Positions 16,729 through 26,452 of a stretch of 64,000 bases of DNA are shown here, piece after piece (the stretch's first letter is position 1; each line of letters opens with the position of its first letter). The notes beneath the pieces are model-generated. The model made no database searches. It had not been told where the DNA came from and saw nothing but the letters and a program-made list of their open reading frames with translations. The translations under genes and the position numbers were made by a program. This DNA comes from an uncultured Microscilla sp. Lineage in GTDB: Bacteria > Bacteroidota > Bacteroidia > Cytophagales > Microscillaceae. The stretch is taken from the NCBI RefSeq assembly GCF_947493425.1, contig NZ_CANLRP010000009.1, forward strand, positions 1 through 64,000, in the 5' to 3' direction.

Positions 16729-17829
16729 ATGTTTAAGAATTTATTACTGCTATTTATTACTACTTTATTTTTTAATAAAACGTATAGTCAAAGTTCCGCC
16801 AGTAGTGCAGGCGGTGTTACTGCTCCCAAGTTTAGCAATGAGTTTATGAATATAGGAGTAGGCGCACGTGCACTGGGTATGGCAAATACTCAGGTGTCTA
16901 TTGTCCAAGATGTAACCGCAGGTTATTGGAATCCAGCAGGTTTGCTGGATATAAAAAGTGATTATGATGTGGCGCTAATGCACTCTGAGTATTTTGGAGG
17001 CATTATTCAATATGATTACGCAGGTTTTGCGGTTCCGATAGACTCTATGAGCCATCTAGGTATCTCTGTTATAAGACTAGGCGCAGACGATATTCCTGAT
17101 ACCCGGTTTTTATACGATGCTGATGGACGCCTAAATTATGACAATATCCGGTTTTTTGGAGTGGCAGATTATGGTTTTCTAGTATCCTATGCTCGCCACT
17201 TGCCCTGGATCAAAGGGCTGAAGGGGGGCGCCAATTTTAAAATTATCTATAGAAACGTAGGTAATTTTGCCAACGCCTGGGGTTTTGGTTTAGATGCTGG
17301 CTTAAAACTAGACCTTAAGAATGGTTGGCACTTTGGCGCAATGGCAAGAGACATTACAGGAACCTTTAATGCCTGGGCACACAATACTGCTTTAGTAGCA
17401 GAAGTTTTTGCCCAAACTGGCAATGCTATTCCAAGAAACTCTATAGAAATCACCTTGCCTCGCTTGATATTGAGTGCTTCTAAAGAGTTTGTGATTCATA
17501 AAAAGTTTGGGGCACTCATTGCGGTTGATCTGAATACTACTTTTGATGGACGTAGAAATGTGCCCATTCAAACCGAAAGAGTTTCTATTGATCCTGGAAT
17601 GGGAGTGGAACTTAACTACTTGAAAAAAGTGTTTTTAAGAGGTGGAGTACACAATATTCAGCAAATTAAAGATACTAAAGGGGGAACGTTTACCTCTTTT
17701 CAACCCACTTTTGGTGTAGGTATAAATATCAGTCGTTTTACTATCGACTATGCTTTTACTGATGTAGGCAATCAGTCTGAGGCATTATACTCCAATGTTT
17801 TTTCATTGAAAGTAGCCATCAATAAATAA
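16729..17829 (+). CDS. PorV/PorQ-family outer-membrane protein
   Basis: 366-residue outer-membrane beta-barrel of the PorV/UPF0164 family, part of the type IX secretion machinery or one of its paralogs. A signal peptide (LLLFITTLFFNKTYSQ) is followed by the family start KFSNEFMNIGVGARALGMAN and TAGYWNPAGL. Repeated amphipathic strands run to the terminal FSLKVAINK, as expected for a barrel. In characterised systems PorV shuttles cargo to the PorU sortase. The PorU2-like protease starts 45 bp downstream, so the two are almost certainly co-expressed. It could be the main PorV or a paralog dedicated to the neighbouring protease; the window does not decide. Confidence 0.85.
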   Translation: MFKNLLLLFITTLFFNKTYSQSSASSAGGVTAPKFSNEFMNIGVGARALGMANTQVSIVQDVTAGYWNPAGLLDIKSDYDVALMHSEYFGGIIQYDYAGFAVPIDSMSHLGISVIRLGADDIPDTRFLYDADGRLNYDNIRFFGVADYGFLVSYARHLPWIKGLKGGANFKIIYRNVGNFANAWGFGLDAGLKLDLKNGWHFGAMARDITGTFNAWAHNTALVAEVFAQTGNAIPRNSIEITLPRLILSASKEFVIHKKFGALIAVDLNTTFDGRRNVPIQTERVSIDPGMGVELNYLKKVFLRGGVHNIQQIKDTKGGTFTSFQPTFGVGINISRFTIDYAFTDVGNQSEALYSNVFSLKVAINK

Positions 17830-17874
17830 AACATCCCTGCTAAAAGCTCAGTTTACGATAAAATCAATTCTCTC

Positions 17875-20800
17875 ATGAAATTTAATCATACAAAATACTA
17901 CTACTTGTTCTTGCTTGCCCTGATGATCTTAGGGGTGGGAAATGTCCAAGCTCAAACTTATGGCAATGAATGGATTAACTATAGCCAACAATACTACAAA
18001 ATTCCTGTGGTAAAGAAAGGAGTGTATAAGATAAGTTATGCACAACTTCAGAGTGCAGGCATTCCAATAGCATCAGTAAAACCCAAAAACCTACAAATAT
18101 TTCATCGAGGCAAAGAACAAGCAATTGTAGTAAATAGTGCAAGTAATGAGGTGTTTTCTAGCAGTGACTATGTCTTGTTTTATGGAGAAAAGAATGATGG
18201 AACTCAAGATGCTTTGATGTATAAAGATCCTACTTGGTTGGTAAACAAATACTATAATTTATACTCAGATACTACCGCTTATTTTCTTACCTGGACAGTA
18301 GATGGTTCTTTAGGGAAACGAATGATTGAAACCAATGAGTCTAATATTGGCGGCCTTACAGCAGAGAGTTATCATTGGAAAGAGGAGCTGTTAGTTTTTA
18401 ATAATCAATATGCCCTGGGACGAAAATACCCCATAGGCACTACAAATAATATATATATCAGCGATTTTGATATTGCTGAGGGGTGGGTAGGTTCACCTAT
18501 AGGAGCGGCTGGAGCCAATTTTAATTTCAATGTTAACAATATTAACAGTGGGAGTGGAGTAAAACCAAAGATTGAGATAAGGTATATAGGACGAAATCCC
18601 GTAAAGGTAAACAACACTAAAATATATGTAGGCAATTCTACAGGAAGCCTTCGTTTGTTAGATGATGTGCAAACTGTTTTTCAAGTAAATTATACTTATA
18701 CTAAAGAAATAGAGTTGAGTGACATTTCGGGCACTGGTCAGGTAGTTGTCCGGTTAGAAGAACCAACGGGTAGTGTAAGTGTAGCTTATGTCAAACTTAC
18801 CTATCCACAAACAGTGGACATGCAGTCTCAGGCAAGTTACGACTTTAGGTTGAGAGCAAACGGGGGAGGTAAGTCTTACCTGGAAATAAGTAACCCAGTA
18901 GCAAATGCTCAGGTGTTTGATATTACAGATAAAGATAACGTAGGGAAGGTAATCACTGGCACTAATGCTGGCAACCTTACTGCCATTGTAAATAGCACTA
19001 CAATTGAGCGCCAATTGTATGTGAGGAATAATACATTGTTTGACAATGTGATTGGAATTGAGAAGACTCCCTTTATAAATATAGATGCTACCAAACATAA
19101 TTATTTAATTGTTACCCATGCATCTTTACGGCAACCTACAGGAGGGGTAAGTGACCCTGTACAGGCTTATGCGGCTTACCGGGCATCTACCGAAGGGGGA
19201 GGCTTTGACACCTTGACAGTCAATGTAAAACTACTCTACAATCAGTTCAATTATGGCGAATATAGCCCGCTTGCGATTAAAAACTTCGCCCATTACATAT
19301 ATGATAAAGGGAATCCAAAATTTTTGTTTTTAATAGGTAAAGGATTGTCAATTGACCAGTCTGCAACAAGCTTAAATCCGAGAATTATCCCTGCTCACCG
19401 CGGACAAGATTTAATCCCTCCTTTTGGTTATCCTCCTTCTGATGTCATGTATACTGCTGGGTTTAACCCTGCAAGCCCTCAAACCCCCATGATACCTACT
19501 GGTCGACTTAGTACCCGTTTTCCGAGCCATGTACTCAATTATTTAAACAAAGTCAAAGAACACGAAGTACTCAAAGGCGAAGCCATTTGGATGAAGAATT
19601 TTATTCATTTAAGCGGAGGAAATAATGCCAGTGAGCAAAAACTATTAAGGGCTTATGTAGATTTTTATGCACAATTAGCCTCTGGAGGACTACTTACACC
19701 CGTTTTTACGACCTTGTCTAAAAATACTTCTCAACTTGTAGAAGTAATTAATGTGTCAGAGTTGGTAAACCAGGGAGTAGGGGTCATGACCTTCTTTGGA
19801 CACTCTGCCGTAGGTGTTACTGACTTAGAAATAGGTTTTGTGACAGATGATATAGAGGGGTACAGAAACAAGGGAAAGTATCCGATGATTATAGCCAATG
19901 GTTGCCAATTGGCTAGTATATTCAATGGTGATTTTCGCTCACTTTCAGAAGACTGGATCAATACAGCAGACCGGGGCTCTATAGGGTTTCTGGCTCATAC
20001 TTATATAGGATATACAGTACCACTGTGGCGTTATTCGCAAAGGTTTTATGCAGTAGCTTTCAATAGTACCCAGTTTGTGGGTAGGCCAGTAGGCGAAATC
20101 ATTCAAGAAGTAATAAGAACTCAGCCAAGAACCAATGAACAAGCAGAAGTAACGGTTGATCAGCAAATGTTATTACAAGGAGACCCTGCCATACGTCTAA
20201 GCAGAGGTAATAAGCCAGACTATTACACTTCCAGTGAGTTTATCACGCTTAAATCTTTTGATGGTAATCCTTTGTCGGCAGTTTCAGATTCGTTTCAGGT
20301 AAATGTAGTAGTCGCAAATGTAGGCATTAAAGATAATCAACCTTTTAGAATGTCGGTAGAGCGAACTTATGCCGATGGAACAAGCACCATTTATACCAAT
20401 AATGTAGACTACTCTCCTATCAACCTGCAAGATACTGTGTCGTTTACAGTCAAACGTGATCCAGCTAAAAACGGGAGTGGGTTGAACAAAATAAAAGTAC
20501 ACATTGACTACTTGAATAATATTGATGAAGTAAGTGAAACTAATAATATTGCCGAAATAGAATATCTGTTTCAGGCTCAGGGAGCTGTTCCTTTGAGCCC
20601 GTATGATTTTAGTATAGCTAACAAAAGCCCCATTGATTTTACTGCTTTTTCAGGGTCACTTACGAACGAAAACAGACAGTTTGTATGTGAAATAGATACG
20701 CTTAGCTCTTTTGATAGTCCAGGCAAAAAAACAGTTTTTATACAGCCAAGCTTATTGCTCAACTGGAGCTCTGAGATATTTGCGGGTGATACAGGGCAAG

Positions 20801-22908
20801 ATAGTACTGTGTATTACTGGCGGATCAATTATGCTGATCAGATAGGTAACCCTAATCCTACTTCTTTGTGGGCAGACCGTTCTTTTACTTATATTCCTGG
20901 AAGCCCAGAGGGATGGTCACAAAGCGAGTTCTCCCAATTTGAAAAAGACATCATTACAGGAAACCTGCAGCTAGACAAAGCAAGTAATCAGTGGAAGTTT
21001 AAAAGTGTTGATACAAAACTGGCAGTGAATACTTCCGGCTCTAATGCACCCAGTCCACTTACCCAAGTAATGTATAACGGCATCCCTTTGATTACTCAAT
21101 CAGATTGTGCGGGTGACCAAGTCATAGTGATGGCGTTTAAAAAAGAAACTTTTCAGCCTTACTTATTATTTACTCCTTCTACTACAAACCCTACCTGTGG
21201 GCGCAACGGCAACAGTAGTGGCAATGGTTTGTCTGCCAATGTTTATAGCAATGCTATGACTACTAATTTGAAAAACTACCTGGATGCAATACCTAGTGGC
21301 GACTATGTCTTATTATTAAGTAAAGGGAATGTAACATTTAGTAGTTGGGATGCTACTATCAAAACTGCTTTACAAAATGTAGGGGCAAGTTCAGGAGCTT
21401 TGAACACCTTGCAAAACGGACATCCATATATATTATTGGGGCAAAAAGGGGGCAGTGCTTTACAAGAGGTGATTTCTACCAGTTTATCAGGGCAAACCTC
21501 AGAAAGTATTGTCATGAACTACAATTATACCGAAAGCTTTTCTTCTGGTGAGGTCACAACATTACCTATAGGACCTGCCAAAGAATGGGGTAAACTCTAT
21601 GGTAAAATGGTTACAAATGCCAATGATGTAATAACCTATCAGATCATAGGTATTAACACTCAAGGTCAAGAGTCGGTAGTATTTTCTCAGCAGGCAGCTT
21701 TGCCCTCAGAGTTTGATCTGAAGAATATACTAAATGCTGGAACCTATCCATTTATTAGGCTAAAATTAGTATTAAAAGATGAGGTCGATTTTACTCCAGC
21801 TCAGCTTAAGCGCTGGATGGTCACCTATGAAGCTTTGCCAATACCAGAAGGGCTGATAGATATAGAGACTATTGGTAAAGAGAAGTATGTAATTGCAGAC
21901 AAACAAGAAGGGGAAAGTGTGAATGTTGAATTTGCTTTTAGAAATATTACTGATGTAGCGTTTTCATCCGATTCGCTATGGGTACGTTATGTGCTCACTA
22001 CCAACAATAAAGAGGTGCTGAGAGATTCAGTGAAAATACTTGCCCCTCAACCCAAAAGTGTGGTGAGGTTTAGTCGACAAATAGAAACTTTGGGTAGGGT
22101 AGGAGCCAACGTGCTCACTGTATATGTAAACCCACGGATAGCGGCAGAGTTGTATTATGATAATAATTTGTATCAGGTGAATTTTAATGTGCTTAAAGAT
22201 AATGCCAACCCTATACTGGAGGTCTCGTTTGATGGAAGGCAAATTATGGACGGTGAAATTGTCTCACCCAGCCCAGTCATTAATATTCGTTTGAGGGACG
22301 AAAATTCATTTAAAGTGTTGACTGACACCAGCAACTTAAATGTTTTATTGAGAAAATGTGAAACTTGTGATTTTGAAACAATCGTATTCAGCGATCCTAA
22401 CGTGAAATGGACAAGTGGTCCTAGTTTGACTGAGGTAGAGTTTCATCCTAAAAACCTGGAAAATGGTAAATATGCCCTAAAGGTGCAAGGGCGTGATGCT
22501 TCGGATAATAAAGCTGGGGTAAACCCTTATACTATTAATTTTGAGGTAGTGAACGAGTCTACTGTAACTCATGTGTTTCCTTATCCTAACCCCTTTTCTA
22601 CCAAAACTCAATTTGTTTTTACGCTTACTGGGGGAGCAATACCTGATGAGATGAAAATTCAGATAATGACTGTTACCGGAAAAGTGGTGCGGGAGATTAC
22701 CAAGGAAGAACTTGGTCCAATAGTAATAGGGAATAATCGGTCTCAGTATGCTTGGGATGGCAGAGATGAGTACGGCGATTTGCTTGCCAATGGATTGTAC
22801 CTTTATCGTGTGGTGATGAAGATAAACGGACAACCAATAGAACAGCGAAAAACCAGTGCTGACAAAGCATTTAAAAATGGTTTTGGTAAACTATACATCT
22901 TGAGGTAG
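17875..22908 (+). CDS. Giant C25-family cysteine protease, PorU2-like type IX secretion protein
   Basis: Exported protein of 1677 residues with a signal peptide (cleavage near VQAQ). The N-terminal domain (about 30-400) begins with the PorU-like block YKIPVVKKGVYKISYAQLQ. A gingipain-type C25 peptidase domain spans about 415-790 and retains both catalytic residues: His643 in TFFGHSA and Cys677 in IANGCQLA. A CARDB-like Ig domain (about 800-895) and several beta-rich segments follow. The C-terminus (about 1565-1677) is an FlgD/T9SS type A-like domain starting VFPYPNPFSTKTQF. PorU sortases cut the sorting domain off T9SS cargo and attach cargo to A-LPS. This product is far longer than classical PorU, hence PorU2-like. 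It pairs with the PorV-like gene upstream. Confidence 0.85.
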   Translation: MKFNHTKYYYLFLLALMILGVGNVQAQTYGNEWINYSQQYYKIPVVKKGVYKISYAQLQSAGIPIASVKPKNLQIFHRGKEQAIVVNSASNEVFSSSDYVLFYGEKNDGTQDALMYKDPTWLVNKYYNLYSDTTAYFLTWTVDGSLGKRMIETNESNIGGLTAESYHWKEELLVFNNQYALGRKYPIGTTNNIYISDFDIAEGWVGSPIGAAGANFNFNVNNINSGSGVKPKIEIRYIGRNPVKVNNTKIYVGNSTGSLRLLDDVQTVFQVNYTYTKEIELSDISGTGQVVVRLEEPTGSVSVAYVKLTYPQTVDMQSQASYDFRLRANGGGKSYLEISNPVANAQVFDITDKDNVGKVITGTNAGNLTAIVNSTTIERQLYVRNNTLFDNVIGIEKTPFINIDATKHNYLIVTHASLRQPTGGVSDPVQAYAAYRASTEGGGFDTLTVNVKLLYNQFNYGEYSPLAIKNFAHYIYDKGNPKFLFLIGKGLSIDQSATSLNPRIIPAHRGQDLIPPFGYPPSDVMYTAGFNPASPQTPMIPTGRLSTRFPSHVLNYLNKVKEHEVLKGEAIWMKNFIHLSGGNNASEQKLLRAYVDFYAQLASGGLLTPVFTTLSKNTSQLVEVINVSELVNQGVGVMTFFGHSAVGVTDLEIGFVTDDIEGYRNKGKYPMIIANGCQLASIFNGDFRSLSEDWINTADRGSIGFLAHTYIGYTVPLWRYSQRFYAVAFNSTQFVGRPVGEIIQEVIRTQPRTNEQAEVTVDQQMLLQGDPAIRLSRGNKPDYYTSSEFITLKSFDGNPLSAVSDSFQVNVVVANVGIKDNQPFRMSVERTYADGTSTIYTNNVDYSPINLQDTVSFTVKRDPAKNGSGLNKIKVHIDYLNNIDEVSETNNIAEIEYLFQAQGAVPLSPYDFSIANKSPIDFTAFSGSLTNENRQFVCEIDTLSSFDSPGKKTVFIQPSLLLNWSSEIFAGDTGQDSTVYYWRINYADQIGNPNPTSLWADRSFTYIPGSPEGWSQSEFSQFEKDIITGNLQLDKASNQWKFKSVDTKLAVNTSGSNAPSPLTQVMYNGIPLITQSDCAGDQVIVMAFKKETFQPYLLFTPSTTNPTCGRNGNSSGNGLSANVYSNAMTTNLKNYLDAIPSGDYVLLLSKGNVTFSSWDATIKTALQNVGASSGALNTLQNGHPYILLGQKGGSALQEVISTSLSGQTSESIVMNYNYTESFSSGEVTTLPIGPAKEWGKLYGKMVTNANDVITYQIIGINTQGQESVVFSQQAALPSEFDLKNILNAGTYPFIRLKLVLKDEVDFTPAQLKRWMVTYEALPIPEGLIDIETIGKEKYVIADKQEGESVNVEFAFRNITDVAFSSDSLWVRYVLTTNNKEVLRDSVKILAPQPKSVVRFSRQIETLGRVGANVLTVYVNPRIAAELYYDNNLYQVNFNVLKDNANPILEVSFDGRQIMDGEIVSPSPVINIRLRDENSFKVLTDTSNLNVLLRKCETCDFETIVFSDPNVKWTSGPSLTEVEFHPKNLENGKYALKVQGRDASDNKAGVNPYTINFEVVNESTVTHVFPYPNPFSTKTQFVFTLTGGAIPDEMKIQIMTVTGKVVREITKEELGPIVIGNNRSQYAWDGRDEYGDLLANGLYLYRVVMKINGQPIEQRKTSADKAFKNGFGKLYILR

Positions 22909-23160
22909 TGGTATTTAGTATAATCTTTGAGAAGAGAAATCTCTTTTAATGATTGAAACTTTACATAACACTTAATAAGCAAATGCAAAGTTTCAGTTAT
23001 TATTAATTAAGTAGTCAGGGTTGTGAATGTTCAAATGGTGATGGGGTGCTACATAACAAAAAATGTGACCAAACAACAATTGAATGATGCAGCAATGGTG
23101 AATACTTATTCTGTTACTTACTTAAATTAATCGTAGTTTATTACCTAATAGAAAGCCATT

Positions 23161-23577
23161 ATGTCATATAAAAGCCAAGTTGAAGAAATGATTCAAGAGT
23201 ATGTTGAGTCGGTTGGTTTGACCAAAAAAGACACTTATAATTCTGAGACTGATTCGTGGAATTGGAAGAGAGGGTCAGCATCTATAGAAGTATTTATTGC
23301 AGATGGAAAAAACAATAGAGAGTACTTGTGTATTTACTCTCCTTTGATGAAGGTTCCAGCAAAAGAAGAATTTAGCTTTTACCGCCATTTGTTGGAACTC
23401 AACTACTCAAAACTGGGTTTAAAATTAGCTATCCGTTCTAGTAGTGAGTTTGTATACGCAGTGTCAGAACGAGATATTAATGGGATGGATTACAACGAGT
23501 TAAGTGTGTGTATCAAAGACCTAGAGTGGTGGGCTGACAAGTTAGATGACGAGTTACAAGAACTTTTCCCTCATTGA
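23161..23577 (+). CDS. YbjN/CesT-like small protein
   Basis: 138-residue cytoplasmic acidic protein. The layout (N-terminal helix, then WNWKRGSASIEVFIADGK, then YLCIYSPLMKVP, then a helix HLLELNYSKLGLKLAI followed by VYAVSERDINGMDYNEL and a C-terminal helix) matches the YbjN / type III secretion chaperone-like fold found widely in bacteria. Such proteins bind peptides or act as chaperones; no specific partner is known here. It stands alone with 250 bp of featureless sequence upstream and is separated from the convergent AAA ATPase by a shared terminator. Confidence 0.65.
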   Translation: MSYKSQVEEMIQEYVESVGLTKKDTYNSETDSWNWKRGSASIEVFIADGKNNREYLCIYSPLMKVPAKEEFSFYRHLLELNYSKLGLKLAIRSSSEFVYAVSERDINGMDYNELSVCIKDLEWWADKLDDELQELFPH

Positions 23578-23594
23578 TAATTCAATATGAGACC

Positions 23595-23637
23595 AAAATA
23601 AAAGCGGAGATTGTACAACAGTCTCCGCTTTTATTTT
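23595..23637. terminator. Bidirectional terminator
   Basis: Long stem AAAATAAAAGCGGAGA (23595-23610) continuing with one G-U pair to 23614, and the complementary arm 23618-23637, 3-base loop. It is A-rich on the left and T-rich on the right, so it serves the YbjN-like gene (plus) and the AAA ATPase (minus). Confidence 0.9.
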
Positions 23638-25313
23638 TTAAAGCCTATCATACGGTCATTCTTACCAAAAAACTCGTTAGTGCACAGTTCTCTTAGCTCG
23701 GCTATGTTAGGTAAGTTGTCTTTAAGTATATTCTCAAGAGTATATTTTCTTACCACATTGGCTATTTGCCCACCAGTAAGTAAAAAATCCCTCGCTAGTT
23801 TTTTTGCATCTTTGTCGCTTATATCAGCAATTTTTGATTGCCATATTAATTGGCGGGTTTTGGTATCAGGCTTGTGAAACTTTACTTTATACAAAAAACG
23901 TCTTTCAAAGGCGTTGTCCAGGTTCATGTTCATGTTAGAGGTAGCAATCAAAATGCCTTCAAAATCTTCTAGCTCTTGTAGTAAGATATTTTGCATGCTG
24001 TTATTCATCTGATCTACACTTGATGAAACTTCATAGCGTTTACTTATCAGGGCATCCGATTCGTTGAAAAACAAAATAGGGCATTGATCATAATAATCTT
24101 TAGCTTGTTTATAGGTTTTAAACACCTGCTTTATTCTCTTTTCTGACTCTCCTACATACTTATCACGAATAGATGAAATATCTACCAATAACAACGGTCG
24201 GTTGGTGGTATGTGCCAAGTTATAGGCTATTTGGGTTTTTCCGGTGCCAGGGTCTCCATAAAGCAAAAAAGTAAGCCCAGATGCATACCCCATTTTTTCA
24301 AACTTGGTAATGGTTTTCTTAAAATTATTCTCTTCCAGCAATTCAAAAAACAAATCAAGTTGTTTCTTTTCTTCTTGGTTGAAAAAAAGCGATACTGGTT
24401 TTATCTTTTCTGGAGCAATGAATATGCAATGTTTAGGGTTAAAGGGTTTGCTTTTTTCCAAAGCCCCCAAATCTTCAGAAAATAATAAATCTATAGCTTT
24501 GTCAGTAAGAGCCAGCTCTTTACCTCCATAAAAACTATCATCAACAAAGCAGGCAAGGTCTTGTTCAATCAACTGCGATTGCCCTGAAAACAGATTTTTC
24601 TTTGCCCTGATTTTACTTCCCATAGAGTCGTATACATAATATATATAACGTTCTATGTCTGCCTCGTTTGAGTCGTTGGCAAAGGCATGGCAAAGGTGTA
24701 CCAGCAACAGCGTATCATCTTCATAAAGATTGAAGTCCAAGATGCTTTGTACAAGTTTAAAACGTTTGGCCTCACGCTTTAACAAATCCAGCCCCTCAGT
24801 AAAAAGTTCGTCGGTAGGAATGTTGTTTTTCTCCCGTTCGCAAATCATTTCATTGACTCGCTCTATTACTTCATACACATCTTCAAAATGATCGTTTTTT
24901 GGAATAGATTTATTAAGGGAAATAGCATTGAACACATAGTTTGATACGTGAAAACGGGTAGCAATGACTTTCATATCATACCCAGTATTTTTGATGAGCA
25001 AACGTTTACTTACCAAGCTTTCTAACACAGGAGAAAGGCTTACAATAAAGAAGGGGTTGCAAGACAGGTATTGAGTAAGACTATCCAAATCGGTATCTTT
25101 TCCGCTAATACTCATTGCAAACATTACAGAGAAGAGCCAAGCTTCGTCATCGCTGCAGTGAAGAAAATCTTTTACAACTTTGGTTTCTTCACGCAAAGAG
25201 TGCAAAATTTTGGTTTTGTTTTGATCGGTTAGTTCAGATTCTTTAAAAGCCATTGATAGCTTTTCTATGCTTTTAAGAACTAAATTAGGCTCAATGTTTT
25301 GAATATTTTTCAT
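23631..25313 (-). CDS. AAA-family ATPase
   Basis: 560-residue cytoplasmic protein. The N-terminal 320 residues are helical with no recognised domain. The C-terminal AAA module has Walker A GDPGTGKTQ (about 350-358), a Walker B-like strand PILFFNESDALIS (about 410-422) and a sensor region IATSNMNMNLDNAFERRF with the expected arginines. Asn replaces the usual first acidic residue of Walker B (FFNES for hhhDE), a substitution seen in other bacterial AAA proteins of this type. A remodelling or disassembly role is plausible; the substrate is unknown. No obvious partner lies next to it. Confidence 0.8.
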   Translation of the reverse strand: MKNIQNIEPNLVLKSIEKLSMAFKESELTDQNKTKILHSLREETKVVKDFLHCSDDEAWLFSVMFAMSISGKDTDLDSLTQYLSCNPFFIVSLSPVLESLVSKRLLIKNTGYDMKVIATRFHVSNYVFNAISLNKSIPKNDHFEDVYEVIERVNEMICEREKNNIPTDELFTEGLDLLKREAKRFKLVQSILDFNLYEDDTLLLVHLCHAFANDSNEADIERYIYYVYDSMGSKIRAKKNLFSGQSQLIEQDLACFVDDSFYGGKELALTDKAIDLLFSEDLGALEKSKPFNPKHCIFIAPEKIKPVSLFFNQEEKKQLDLFFELLEENNFKKTITKFEKMGYASGLTFLLYGDPGTGKTQIAYNLAHTTNRPLLLVDISSIRDKYVGESEKRIKQVFKTYKQAKDYYDQCPILFFNESDALISKRYEVSSSVDQMNNSMQNILLQELEDFEGILIATSNMNMNLDNAFERRFLYKVKFHKPDTKTRQLIWQSKIADISDKDAKKLARDFLLTGGQIANVVRKYTLENILKDNLPNIAELRELCTNEFFGKNDRMIGFKK

Positions 25314-25519
25314 GGAGATTGTATAATATATACTATACCTTGGGATTGTAAGATACCATCTTTAAAAATAACGAATAATGTAGATGAATGTTAGTAGTTA
25401 GGGGTAATGAAACTATCAGAAACATTACAATGTCTAAAAAAACAAAATAAAAATCACTTCAAGTTTCTATATAAGTAATGTAATAGGATATTGCTATTTT
25501 GAGAAAAAATAAAAAAATA

Positions 25520-25563
25520 AGGCAGTTAATATATACTTTACGTAAAAACTACATTAACTGCCT
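25520..25563 (-). terminator. Terminator downstream of fabG
   Basis: 11-bp perfect inverted repeat (AGGCAGTTAAT, 25520-25530; complement 25553-25563) with a 22-base AT-rich loop. An A-run on its left side provides the U-tract for the minus strand. It ends 8 bp from the fabG stop. Confidence 0.75.
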
Positions 25564-25570
25564 GTTTGTT

Positions 25571-26317
25571 TTAAGTAAGCATTCCGCCATCCACCTGTAG
25601 TACTTGTCCAGTCATATAACTTGACATGTCAGAACCTAAGAATGCCACACAATCGGCCACCTCATTGGTCGCTCCTGCTCTTTTCAATGGTATACCTTGT
25701 TTCCATTCATCAACTACTTTTTGGTCAAGCTCGCCTGTCATTTCAGTTTCTATAAAACCGGGAGCCACGGCATTAGAGCGCACATTTCTTGAGCCTAGTT
25801 CTAATGCTACCGACTTGGTAAAACCAATGATTCCCGCTTTTGACGCAGAATAATTGGCTTGCCCAGCATTACCTCTTATGCCTACTACCGAAGTAATATT
25901 CACAATAGACCCACTTTTTTGCTTCATCATTTGACGCATACTGGCCTTGGTCAGGTTAAAAACTGACTTAAGGTTTACTTCTATTACACGATCCCACTGC
26001 TCTTCAGACATCCGCATGAGCAACCCATCTTTTGTAATACCTGCATTATTTACCAAAACATCTAACCTGCCAAAATCTTGGATAACATTATTTACAAGCT
26101 CTATAGCTGCCTCATGGTTTGACGCATCAGAACGATACCCCTTTACTTTACCACCCGCCTGCTGCAACTCTTGCTCAAGTGCTTGGCCTTTCTCTACACT
26201 AGACAAATAAGTAAAAGCTACCTGGGCGCCTTGTTCAGCGTATTTCTGTGCAATGGCTTTTCCGATTCCTTTTGAAGCACCAGTAATCAGGGCTACTTTT
26301 CCTTCTAATAATTTCAT
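25571..26317 (-). CDS. fabG: 3-oxoacyl-[acyl-carrier-protein] reductase
   Basis: NADPH-dependent reductase of the fatty acid elongation cycle, SDR family, 248 residues. It shows the cofactor motif TGASKGIGKAIAQ, NNAG (as VNNAGITKDGLLMRM), the catalytic Ser in NITSVVG, and YSASK with Tyr and Lys. It ends with GSDMSSYMTGQVLQVDGGM, typical of FabG. The ATG at 26317 (MKLLEGKVALITG) is chosen; the longer frame needs a TTG codon and adds 13 hydrophobic residues not found in the family. Next on this strand are two fatty acid desaturases, which gives a lipid theme, but a terminator separates them. Confidence 0.93.
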   Translation of the reverse strand: MKLLEGKVALITGASKGIGKAIAQKYAEQGAQVAFTYLSSVEKGQALEQELQQAGGKVKGYRSDASNHEAAIELVNNVIQDFGRLDVLVNNAGITKDGLLMRMSEEQWDRVIEVNLKSVFNLTKASMRQMMKQKSGSIVNITSVVGIRGNAGQANYSASKAGIIGFTKSVALELGSRNVRSNAVAPGFIETEMTGELDQKVVDEWKQGIPLKRAGATNEVADCVAFLGSDMSSYMTGQVLQVDGGMLT

Positions 26318-26362
26318 TAGTAATGGGTTTAACGATATAAAAATGAACGCTATCAATAAGCA

Positions 26363-26397
26363 AAAACCTTATGATCTTTATCAAATCATAAGGTTTT
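26363..26397 (-). terminator. Terminator between desaturase 1 and fabG
   Basis: 13-bp perfect inverted repeat (AAAACCTTATGAT, 26363-26375; complement 26385-26397) with a 9-base loop. A T-run follows in the minus-strand sense. It closes the desaturase gene that ends at 26453. Confidence 0.85.
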
Positions 26398-26452
26398 AAT
26401 ATTTAAGGGTGTAAAAAACGAAAATTATTCAAATAAAAACAAAAAAGAGGTT

